From CAG-533 sp963645165 (GTDB lineage: Bacteria > Bacillota_I > Bacilli_A > RF39 > UBA660): a stretch of 19,500 bases of DNA. The DNA is taken from positions 1-19,500 of the forward strand of contig CAVIQT010000092.1 of assembly GCA_963645165.1 (NCBI GenBank). The letters run 5' to 3'. Positions 7,509 through 14,082 of the stretch are shown here, piece after piece (position 1 is the first letter of the stretch; each line of letters begins with the position of its first letter). Made by a program: the position numbers and the translations under genes. Under the pieces are notes generated by a model that was given only the letters and a program-made list of their open reading frames with translations, was not told where the DNA came from and searched no databases.

Positions 7509-7538
7509 AATCAATAATTATTATATTAGTTATTGATT
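7509..7538 (-). promoter_or_regulatory. Promoter of the ZIP-patatin operon inside a palindrome
   Basis: A perfect 9-base inverted repeat (AATCAATAA at 7509-7517, TTATTGATT at 7530-7538) flanks a 12-nt centre that contains a minus-strand -10 box TATAAT (7525-7520). No good -35 is seen. The expected transcription start is near 7513, giving a leader of about 40 nt. A palindrome over the -10 is a typical repressor site, so a metal-responsive operator is plausible but unproven. Confidence 0.45.
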
Positions 7539-7609
7539 TAGTTCTTTACTTACAGTCTGAAACTTATAGAGGTTTTTAACTGCTCTCCATTAAGCAATGG
7601 TTTTTTATG

Positions 7610-7642
7610 AAAAAGAAACTACTCTGATAATATAGTTTCTTT
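7610..7642 (-). terminator. Intrinsic terminator of the ackA-nrnA operon
   Basis: Minus strand: AAAGAAACTA (7642-7633) pairs with TAGTTTCTTT (7621-7612) around an 11-nt loop. The TAG at the start of the second arm is the stop codon of the DHH gene. The T tract (TTTCTTTTT) is partly in the stem and interrupted by a C. Confidence 0.65.
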
Positions 7643-8587
7643 ATTTTCAATAAATTTTTTACATGCTTCGTCTAGTTCATAAATTAGTTTATCAATATCA
7701 TCAGGGCTTTTAATTCTAGCTCCTGATGCGTATTTATGACCTCCACCATTATATTTAGCTGCTATATCATTAATTATTGGACCTCTAGAGCGGATATTTA
7801 CTTTGTATAGTTCTTGTTTTTCATCATAGGTTATAAATGCCCAGGCAATTATTTCTTTTATATAGTTAAAGTTATTTACTAGATTAGATGGGGTTGATGG
7901 ATCAACTCCATATTCTTTAATCATTTCACTATTTACTTTCATATAACCAAAACCATTTTCAGTTATTGTCATATTTAAAGTTAAAAATGATTGAAAGCGA
8001 ATGTCAGCAAAGGGGCGTTCATATAATTTAGTATATATTTCATTTAAATCTAGTTTATAGTCATTTATTAATTTAGATGCGATTTCTAAGGTTTTACCGG
8101 TAGTAGTAGGTACTAAAAATCTATCACTATCTGAAGCCATACCAATATATAGTTTAGATGCAATTTCTTTATTCATTTTTAGTCTAGTTTTATATATTAG
8201 TCTTGCAACTATTTCAGAAGCAGATGAGGCATTTTCATCTACGATTTCTAAGCCCATTTTATCTTCAAATGGGTGATGATCTATTTTTATTACTTTATCA
8301 TAGTTATTAAAGGTTATACCATCAATTCTAGAAATATTAGGAACATCTAAAACAATTAAAAGGGGTTTTTCAAGGCTACTTTCATCTATTTTGTCTAGGT
8401 CGCCTAAATATCTAAAACGGGATACTCCAATACCAGCTGCTAAAACATTTTTTTTAGGAAATGTTAGTTTAATTGCATCTTTTAGTGCCATTTGGCTAGC
8501 AACTGCATCAGGGTCTGGCCCAATATGACGAGCAATAACAATGTTTTGATATTTAGCAATTGTTTTATAAATGTTCTTTTCTTTCAA
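7619..8587 (-). CDS. nrnA: DHH/DHHA1 phosphoesterase, NrnA-like (oligoribonuclease/pAp phosphatase)
   Basis: NrnA-type enzymes degrade 2-5 nt RNAs and pAp; relatives act on pApA from cyclic di-AMP turnover. The DHH domain has HIGPDPDAVAS (H21, D25, D27), D81 in VLDVPN, and IDHH (102-105) as manganese ligands. The DHHA1 domain ends in GGGHKYASGA (281-290). The third metal motif is DSDRF (153-157) where NrnA usually has DTGRF. The length of 322 is normal. The start is a TTG at 8587 with a perfect GGAGG 6 nt upstream, 11 nt behind the ackA stop, so the two genes form an operon. The frame offers no better ATG. Substrate preference among nanoRNA, pAp and pApA cannot be decided here. Confidence 0.87.
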   Translation of the reverse strand: MKEKNIYKTIAKYQNIVIARHIGPDPDAVASQMALKDAIKLTFPKKNVLAAGIGVSRFRYLGDLDKIDESSLEKPLLIVLDVPNISRIDGITFNNYDKVIKIDHHPFEDKMGLEIVDENASSASEIVARLIYKTRLKMNKEIASKLYIGMASDSDRFLVPTTTGKTLEIASKLINDYKLDLNEIYTKLYERPFADIRFQSFLTLNMTITENGFGYMKVNSEMIKEYGVDPSTPSNLVNNFNYIKEIIAWAFITYDEKQELYKVNIRSRGPIINDIAAKYNGGGHKYASGARIKSPDDIDKLIYELDEACKKFIENKETILSE

Positions 8588-8598
8588 AATTTACCTCC

Positions 8599-9777
8599 TT
8601 ATTTTACTAGATTATATGTATCAATCGCTATCATAAGTTCTTCATTAGTTGGTATTACATAGGCTGGTATTTTAGAGTTATCAGCAGTTATTAGTTGTTC
8701 TTTGCCACGAACGTTATTTCTTTCTTCATCTAGTTTTACTCCTAGTACGGCTAATTTTTCTAAAACTTTCTTTCTAGTTATTATAGAGTTTTCACCTAAA
8801 CCAGCAGTAAAGATTATAGCATCACAGCCACCAAGTTCAACATAATACTGGGCAATATAGTCAACAATTTTTTTAACTGACATATCTTGCGCTAGTTCAC
8901 ATCTTTCATCACCTGATGCGATACCATCTTCGATATCTCTAGAGTCTGATGATACACCACTAATACCAAGTAACCCAGATTCTTTATTTAGTTTGGTATT
9001 TACTTCTTCTACAGAAAGGTTAGTGCTTTCACAAATGTAAGATACTATTGAAGCGTCTATGTCACCACATCTAGTACCCATCATAAGACCAGCATTAGGA
9101 GTTAGTCCCATTGATGTATCAACACATTTACCTGCTTTAACAGCAGAAATACTAGCACCATTGCCAATATGACAAGTAATTAATTTAGCATCATCATTAT
9201 TTAATATTTCCATAGCACGACTAGATACATATTTATGACTTGTTCCATGGAAACCATATTTTCTAACATTATATTTTGTATACCATTCATAAGGTACAGC
9301 ATATAAGTAATTTACTTCTTCCATTGTTTGATGGAATGATGTATCAAATACTAGAGTTTGAGTAGCATTTGGCACTACTTCTTTAGCAGCATTAATACCA
9401 ATTACAGCAGCAGGATTATGAAGTGGTGCGATTTGTGATAGTTTTGATACTATATCAACATTTTCATCACTAGCAATTACACTTTTATCAAAGTAAGAAC
9501 CACCTTGAGCTACACGATGACCAATACCTTTTATTTCATCATAATTTTCAATTATTTTTAAGTCAATTAATTCTTTCATAAGAATTTCAAAAGCTTCTTT
9601 ATGAGTAGGTAAAGATGCTTCTTTTTTAGTTTTTTCACCATTAATTTTTACAGAGTAAAATGAATCTTTTAAACCTATTTTTTCAAAAGTTCCACTTACT
9701 AGTTCTTTTTCTTCTGGCATTTCAAATAAAGTAAACTTTAATGAAGATGAACCAGCATTTACACTTAATATTTTCAT
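8599..9777 (-). CDS. ackA: Acetate kinase
   Basis: This enzyme makes ATP and acetate from acetyl phosphate in fermentative overflow metabolism. Motifs are complete: N7 and the SSSLK loop (10-14), HRVAQGG (87-93) with R88, FDTSFHQ with D145, KYGFHGTSH (173-181), and GTRCGDID in the second half. The length of 392 is typical. The ATG has AGGTGAT about 8 nt upstream. A TATAAT box lies just ahead of it. No phosphotransacetylase gene is adjacent; the downstream partner is the DHH phosphoesterase. The enzyme suggests acetate as an end product. Confidence 0.96.
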   Translation of the reverse strand: MKILSVNAGSSSLKFTLFEMPEEKELVSGTFEKIGLKDSFYSVKINGEKTKKEASLPTHKEAFEILMKELIDLKIIENYDEIKGIGHRVAQGGSYFDKSVIASDENVDIVSKLSQIAPLHNPAAVIGINAAKEVVPNATQTLVFDTSFHQTMEEVNYLYAVPYEWYTKYNVRKYGFHGTSHKYVSSRAMEILNNDDAKLITCHIGNGASISAVKAGKCVDTSMGLTPNAGLMMGTRCGDIDASIVSYICESTNLSVEEVNTKLNKESGLLGISGVSSDSRDIEDGIASGDERCELAQDMSVKKIVDYIAQYYVELGGCDAIIFTAGLGENSIITRKKVLEKLAVLGVKLDEERNNVRGKEQLITADNSKIPAYVIPTNEELMIAIDTYNLVK

Positions 9778-9798
9778 TTTTTCTAATCACCTATGCCC

Positions 9799-9804
9799 AT
9801 TATA
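9799..9804 (-). promoter_or_regulatory. Candidate -10 element for ackA
   Basis: Minus strand TATAAT (9804-9799), 22 nt ahead of the ackA ATG and directly behind the T tract of the preceding terminator. No convincing -35 is visible in the terminator hairpin upstream. Confidence 0.4.
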
Positions 9805-9832
9805 CAAAAAAAAGAAGCATTTTGCTATCTTT
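9805..9832 (-). terminator. Intrinsic terminator of the nifZ-thiI operon and its small last ORF
   Basis: Minus strand: AAGA-T-AGCA (9831-9823) pairs with TGCTTCTT (9819-9812), with one bulged T and a 3-nt loop, followed by a T tract. The TAG stop of the 52-codon ORF lies in the first arm. It is the first terminator-like structure downstream of thiI on this strand, which supports cotranscription of the small ORF. Confidence 0.65.
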
Positions 9833-9983
9833 TTATATTTTTTATGTTAGAGTTTATAATATTTCTAGGCTTTTGAAAAGTACTGATATTTTCTTTGGGA
9901 CTTTTCAAGTTAATACCATATTCGTTATTAAATTCATTTTGAAGTTTATCTTTTAGAGTTTTATCTATATTATATCCTTTCAA
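9825..9983 (-). CDS. Small hypothetical protein, 52 residues
   Basis: This reading frame fills the gap between thiI and ackA. It starts with TTG at 9983, preceded by GGGTGAT with 5 nt spacing, and runs 52 codons to TAG. The product is basic and rich in Asn, Lys and Ile, begins MKGYNIDKTLKDKLQNEF, and has no membrane segment or signal peptide. At this base composition 53 codons without a stop are unlikely by chance, and a terminator follows directly. It is probably the last gene of the nifZ-GNAT-thiI operon. Part of its ribosome binding site lies in the second arm of a 6-bp hairpin (9992-10010). I do not recognise a family. It could also be the remnant of a longer gene. Confidence 0.5.
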   Translation of the reverse strand: MKGYNIDKTLKDKLQNEFNNEYGINLKSPKENISTFQKPRNIINSNIKNIKR

Positions 9984-9991
9984 TAGTTATC

Positions 9992-10010
9992 ACCCATTAT
10001 TATTATGGGT
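9992..10010 (-). promoter_or_regulatory. Hairpin over the ribosome binding site of the small ORF
   Basis: Minus strand: ACCCAT (10010-10005) pairs with ATGGGT (9997-9992) around a 7-nt loop. The GGGT of the second arm is the start of the GGGTGAT ribosome binding site for the TTG at 9983. No T tract follows on the minus strand, so it is not a terminator for thiI. On the plus strand a T-rich stretch follows, but no plus-strand gene is present. Confidence 0.4.
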
Positions 10011-10016
10011 TTTATT

Positions 10017-11198
10017 TTATAAAATATTTTCAAATTCTGAATTTTTTATGGGTAATTTAATAATTTCTTCAGTAGCAACCGCTTGTTTTATCATGGTTTC
10101 AAAATCAAAGAGTTTTTCGTATTCTCTTGCTAGAGAAATATTAGGGTTAATAATTGGGTGTTTAGGAACAAAGATAGTGCAGCAGTCTTCATAAGGTCTT
10201 ATGCTTATATCATAAGTGCCTATTTTTTTAGCTATGTTAATTATTTCTAATTTATCAAAGCAGCATACTGGTCTTAATACTGGTGTAGTTGTTACATCAT
10301 TAATAGCAGCCATGCTTGTTAAGGTTTGACTTGCTACTTGGCCAACTGATTCACCATTAATAATAGCTTTTGCGTTATTTTTTCGAGCTATTTTTTCGGC
10401 GATGCGATACATTTGACGGCGCATAATAGTAATCATATATTCTTTAGGGCAATTTTTATAAATTGATTCTTCTATTTCAGTAAATCTAATAATATGGACT
10501 TTTAAGTAACCGCTATAAAGGGATAGTTTTTCAGCAAGTTCTAGGACTTTATTTTTAGCATTTTCACTAGTGTGAGGTGGAGCATCAAAATAAATAGCTT
10601 CTATTCTTATACCTCTTTTCATAGCAAGATAACCAGCTACTGGAGAGTCTATTCCCCCACTTAACATAAGGATGCCTTTACCTAAAGTACCTACTGGGTA
10701 TCCCCCAATACCTAGTTCTTTTTCAAAATAAATATAGGCTTTTTGAAAACGAATTTCTACATTAATAGTTATTTCGGGATTATTAACATCAACAGAGATA
10801 TTTTTAATATTTTTTAAAATAATACCTCCAATATGTTTAGATATTTCCATACTATTTAAAGGATAATTTTTATCACTTCTTTTAGTTGCTACTTTAAATG
10901 TTTTAAATTCTTTATTTTTTAATAGTTCTAAGATATTTTGCTCTAGGGCATTAATATTATTATCTTCTAATTCATAGGCAATATTTATTTCATGGATACC
11001 AAAAATATTTAGTAATGTATTTTTTACTTCTTCATAGTTTTCTGTTTCAATAAACATACGACCTATATCATATTTTATTTCATGGGGAATTTCTTTTAGA
11101 GATGAGTTAATATTATCTTTTAGGGTTTTAATAAAAAAGTTAATATTATCGTGTTTAGTTGTTAATTCTCCATATTTAATCATTATTAGTTTTTTCAT
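10017..11198 (-). CDS. thiI: tRNA 4-thiouridine synthase ThiI
   Basis: ThiI inserts sulfur at U8 of tRNA and can also supply sulfur for the thiazole of thiamine. The N-terminal ferredoxin-like/THUMP part (1-165) is followed by the PP-loop ATPase signature MLSGGIDSPVAGY (178-190). GESVGQVASQT lies at 282-292, and conserved Cys339/Cys340 lie in the EDCC-TIFVPKHP segment. There is no C-terminal rhodanese domain, as in B. subtilis ThiI, where the cysteine desulfurase NifZ passes sulfur directly. That partner is encoded two genes upstream. The ATG has AGAGGT 5-6 nt upstream, 12 nt after the GNAT gene stop. Confidence 0.96.
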   Translation of the reverse strand: MKKLIMIKYGELTTKHDNINFFIKTLKDNINSSLKEIPHEIKYDIGRMFIETENYEEVKNTLLNIFGIHEINIAYELEDNNINALEQNILELLKNKEFKTFKVATKRSDKNYPLNSMEISKHIGGIILKNIKNISVDVNNPEITINVEIRFQKAYIYFEKELGIGGYPVGTLGKGILMLSGGIDSPVAGYLAMKRGIRIEAIYFDAPPHTSENAKNKVLELAEKLSLYSGYLKVHIIRFTEIEESIYKNCPKEYMITIMRRQMYRIAEKIARKNNAKAIINGESVGQVASQTLTSMAAINDVTTTPVLRPVCCFDKLEIINIAKKIGTYDISIRPYEDCCTIFVPKHPIINPNISLAREYEKLFDFETMIKQAVATEEIIKLPIKNSEFENIL

Positions 11199-11210
11199 TT
11201 TTAACCTCTT

Positions 11211-11696
11211 TTATGGTCTATATTTACGGTACTCAAAATTATAGTCAGCTACTTCACCATAAAGAACAAAGCCAGCATTTTGAGCAGCACGCATACTATT
11301 TATATTGTTTTTATTGATATATAATTTTATAAAGTCTAAAGATGGTGTTCTTTTAAAAACGGCACTAGATGTTTCTTTAATAAGGGATGCGCCTGTTGTT
11401 TCAGTTTTAGAAAAGGCAAAGCCACGAGCAGATCTTAATAAGGCATAATGCATATCAAGAAAGCGGTAATAATCAAAAAAGGCAACGTAACCAATTATTT
11501 TATCAGCTCTTGATACTAAAAAGGCGGCATCGTTTAGGTAATACTGATCTGGAACTTCTAAAAATTCTTCAATTGAGTCACCTAAATATCTTCTAATATC
11601 AGGATCAGTATTTAGATACATTTTTGCTTTTAGATGATCTAATCTATTTGGATCAAATGTCATAAAATGATAATTTTCAGTACTAAATTCAAGCAT
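11211..11696 (-). CDS. GNAT-like N-acetyltransferase
   Basis: The C-terminal NINSMRAAQNAGF segment (about residues 132-144) matches the acetyl-CoA-binding end of GNAT enzymes (N-x-x-S-x-x-A-x-x-x-GF). The central VSRADKIIGYVAFFDY strand pair fits the same fold. The substrate cannot be inferred. The frame extends to a TTG at 11702, but the ATG at 11696 has GGAG 7 nt upstream and is preferred. It overlaps the nifZ 3' end by 8 nt and is followed 12 nt later by thiI, so it sits inside a sulfur-transfer operon. A link to tRNA thiolation is only suggested by position. The canonical R/Q-x-x-G-x-G/A loop is weak (SARGFAFSKTETTG), so the assignment is moderate. Confidence 0.6.
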   Translation of the reverse strand: MLEFSTENYHFMTFDPNRLDHLKAKMYLNTDPDIRRYLGDSIEEFLEVPDQYYLNDAAFLVSRADKIIGYVAFFDYYRFLDMHYALLRSARGFAFSKTETTGASLIKETSSAVFKRTPSLDFIKLYINKNNINSMRAAQNAGFVLYGEVADYNFEYRKYRP

Positions 11697-12816
11697 AGGC
11701 AAGCTCCATTAATTTGTTATAAACATTATCAAATATTTTTAGAAATTCAGTAATTTCTTCAGGAGTTGTTAAGTAAGATAAACTGATTCTGATGGTTGTT
11801 AAGGCTCTTACTTTATCACGGTATAAGTTTAATACCGCAGCAGATATTTTACCACTTGAGCAGGCTGTGTTAGAGCTTACATAGACTTCATGTTTTTCTA
11901 AGGCATGAATAAAGGTTTCTGGTTTAATATTCATTAGGCTTATATTTAAAATATTAGGTATTGAATATTTAGTTTTATTAATTTTTATATTAGGGTATTT
12001 TTCCAAATGTTTACAAATTTTTTCATTATATTTTTTTACTTTATATTCTTTTTCTGTTAAATCTTCTTCGGCAATGCGTAAGGCTTTGGAAAAAGCAACT
12101 ATTAATGGTAGTGGCGGAGTACCTGGTCTTATATCATTATTAGAACCATATAGTATAGGTTTAATATTTATATCACTTCTTTTATATAACATACCAATTC
12201 CTTTTGGTCCATAGATTTTATGACCAGATAATGATGCCATATCAACATCTTTTAAGTTAATAGGTACTTTACCAGCTGCCTGAGTCATATCACTATGAAA
12301 GATGGTATTAGGGTTTTCTTTATTAATTATTTGTTTAATTATTTTTAGGGGCTGACGGATACCTGTTTCACTATTAACTGCACAGATACTTACTAAGATA
12401 GTATTTTTAGTTATTAATTTTTTTAAATGTTCTAAATCAATAACACCTTCAATAGTGTTATCAACATAATCAATAATAAAGCCATTATTTTCTAAATATT
12501 TACATATGCCATAAACTGATTCATGTTCAAGTTTAGATACAATTATATGGTTTCCACTTTTACCTTTAGCAAGTGCTAGACCAATAAGGGCTAGGTTATT
12601 ACTTTCAGTAGATCCACTAGTATAGATGATTTCTTCTTCTTTAATATTTAAAATTTTAGAAATTTGTTTAGTGGCACTAGTTAGTAATTCATGAGATTTT
12701 GTTCCTAAAGAGTGCATACTATTAGGGTTTCCAAAATAATCTATTGTTACTTTGTTATAACTGTTTAATACTTCGGCAAGTACAGGTGTAGTTGCTGAAT
12801 AATCTAAATATATCAT
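11689..12816 (-). CDS. nifZ: Cysteine desulfurase, NifZ/IscS-like
   Basis: PLP enzyme that removes sulfur from cysteine and passes it as a persulfide. Motifs in order: LDYSATTP (4-11), H98 in KLEHES, DMTQAAGK (176-183), the PLP lysine K200 in SGHKIYGPKG, RPGTPP (230-235), and the catalytic Cys319 in SNTACSSGK. The 375-residue length and position just ahead of thiI match B. subtilis NifZ, the dedicated sulfur donor of ThiI. The ATG has a strong GGAGGAG site 8 nt upstream. It is the first gene of the operon. A housekeeping IscS role cannot be excluded. Confidence 0.93.
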   Translation of the reverse strand: MIYLDYSATTPVLAEVLNSYNKVTIDYFGNPNSMHSLGTKSHELLTSATKQISKILNIKEEEIIYTSGSTESNNLALIGLALAKGKSGNHIIVSKLEHESVYGICKYLENNGFIIDYVDNTIEGVIDLEHLKKLITKNTILVSICAVNSETGIRQPLKIIKQIINKENPNTIFHSDMTQAAGKVPINLKDVDMASLSGHKIYGPKGIGMLYKRSDINIKPILYGSNNDIRPGTPPLPLIVAFSKALRIAEEDLTEKEYKVKKYNEKICKHLEKYPNIKINKTKYSIPNILNISLMNIKPETFIHALEKHEVYVSSNTACSSGKISAAVLNLYRDKVRALTTIRISLSYLTTPEEITEFLKIFDNVYNKLMELAYA

Positions 12817-12836
12817 AAAAATTTCTCCTCCAACGT

Positions 12837-12842
12837 ATTATA
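12837..12842 (-). promoter_or_regulatory. Candidate -10 element of the nifZ-thiI operon
   Basis: Minus strand TATAAT (12842-12837). TTTTGT or TTGTTT about 15-17 nt upstream could be a weak -35. The predicted start would fall at or just ahead of the nifZ ribosome binding site (12831-12825), giving a very short leader, so an overlapping TATAAA-like box slightly upstream may be used instead. Confidence 0.45.
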
Positions 12843-12870
12843 TAATAATTTATAAGAAAACAAAAGACAT

Positions 12871-12898
12871 ATAAAAAGTAAAGAGTTTATCTTTACTT
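12871..12898 (-). terminator. Intrinsic terminator of the yqeG-miaA operon
   Basis: Minus strand: AAGTAAAGA (12898-12890) pairs perfectly with TCTTTACTT (12884-12876) around a 5-nt loop, then TTTATAT. The miaA stop codon TAA lies in the first arm. Confidence 0.85.
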
Positions 12899-13750
12899 AA
12901 TATTTTCGATGTAATTTATAACTGCATTTACAGTTTTAGAAAAATCTTCATAATTGGTTTCAAACCAAGTTATATTCATTTTATTATTAAACCATGTATA
13001 TTGTCTTTTAGCATAGTGTCTACTTCTTTGTTTAATTAAATCTTTAGCTTCTTCTAGGGTTATTTTATTATCAAAGTAATCATATAGTTCTTTATATCCT
13101 ATTCCAGTATTTACTGCTTTACTATGAATATTTTGGTTATATAGATTTTTTACTTCTTCTAATAGACCACTAGTAAACATTTTATCTACTCTTTTATTGA
13201 TAATATCATATAAATTATCACGGTTAGTTGTTAGGCCAATAAATATAGCATCATATAATAATTTATTACCTGTTAGGTCATATTCATCTTTTTTATTTAA
13301 GGCTCTAATTAATCTTTTACGATTATTTATATCTACTTTTAAAGTAGGATATTTTTCTTTTACTAGGTTTAGTAGTTCTTCGTTTGATAGGTTATCATAG
13401 GTATTAAAAGATGTTTCATTAGTAAATTTATAGTCATAAAGAGCTGCTTTAATATATAAACCAGTACCTCCTACTATGATGATATTCTTATCTTTATTAT
13501 TATCTAATATATTTCTTAAATCTTTTTGATAATCATATACAGTATACATATCTGTAGGGTTTACTATATCAAATAAGTAGTGTGGTATGTTTTCTTTTTC
13601 TTCTTTGGTTATTTTAGCGGTACCAATATTTAAATCTTTATATACTTGCATTGAATCAGCATTTACTATAATAGCGTGATATTTTTTAGCTAGTTCAATG
13701 CTTAATTTGGTTTTACCAACACCAGTGGGGCCAGTTATTACAATAATCAT
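12893..13750 (-). CDS. miaA: tRNA dimethylallyltransferase
   Basis: MiaA adds a dimethylallyl group to A37 of tRNAs that read codons starting with U. Landmarks are the P-loop GPTGVGKT (7-14), NADSMQVYKDLNIGTAK (30-46) with the catalytic Asp32, PHYLFDIV, GGTGLYI and the C-terminal RQYTWFNN motif. At 285 residues it is somewhat shorter than the usual 300-315. The ATG overlaps the ASCH gene stop as ATGA and has no clear ribosome binding site of its own, so it appears to rely on translational coupling. Position near mutL is common in bacteria. Confidence 0.95.
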   Translation of the reverse strand: MIIVITGPTGVGKTKLSIELAKKYHAIIVNADSMQVYKDLNIGTAKITKEEKENIPHYLFDIVNPTDMYTVYDYQKDLRNILDNNKDKNIIIVGGTGLYIKAALYDYKFTNETSFNTYDNLSNEELLNLVKEKYPTLKVDINNRKRLIRALNKKDEYDLTGNKLLYDAIFIGLTTNRDNLYDIINKRVDKMFTSGLLEEVKNLYNQNIHSKAVNTGIGYKELYDYFDNKITLEEAKDLIKQRSRHYAKRQYTWFNNKMNITWFETNYEDFSKTVNAVINYIENIK

Positions 13751-14082
13751 ATTAGAGTTATTACAATGGCTAGGGCGCCATATTTTAAGATATCTTCTTT
13801 AGAGTAATATTTTTCCATATCTAAGTATGATGATGATTCTTCTTCTTTATAACCTAAAGATATTTTATCAAAATCAGCATATAATTCTTTAAAGCTTGGA
13901 TATTTTTTTAAGTCTATAATTTTAACATTAATTTTTTCTTTAGTTGTAAGGTTTTCTAAAATAATTATTTCTCCAATATGAAGATTTCTTCTTTTTACAT
14001 CGTTTAATCTTAATTCAACAGTTTTAGTGCCTTCTTTAATTTTTATAAAGGCATCATTATCTAAATGCATATCATGAATCAT
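13747..14082 (-). CDS. ASCH-domain protein
   Basis: A 111-residue single-domain protein. The segment FIKIKEGTKTVELRLNDVKR (12-31) is the hallmark of the ASCH/PUA-like fold, with the G-K/T-E-R residues that line the ligand groove. A conserved KYYSKEDILKYGALAI stretch ends the domain. ASCH proteins bind RNA or modified nucleosides, and one bacterial member (YqfB) is an amidohydrolase of N4-acetylcytidine. It sits between mutL and miaA with one shared base on one side (TAATG) and an ATGA overlap on the other, so all three are made together. Exact function unknown. Confidence 0.82.
   Translation of the reverse strand: MIHDMHLDNDAFIKIKEGTKTVELRLNDVKRRNLHIGEIIILENLTTKEKINVKIIDLKKYPSFKELYADFDKISLGYKEEESSSYLDMEKYYSKEDILKYGALAIVITLI

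Noticed and set aside
7539..7606. Possible riboswitch (preQ1-like) or plus-strand small RNA in the nrnA-ZIP gap
   Set aside because: AGAG/CTCT and CCATT/AATGG stems are present and the latter is followed by six Ts on the plus strand, but the conserved preQ1 loop is absent, the segment lies upstream of the likely ZIP promoter, and no plus-strand promoter is seen.
9741..9956. Plus-strand 71-codon frame across the ackA start and the following gap
   Set aside because: It is antisense to ackA and to the better supported small minus-strand ORF, and has no ribosome binding site.
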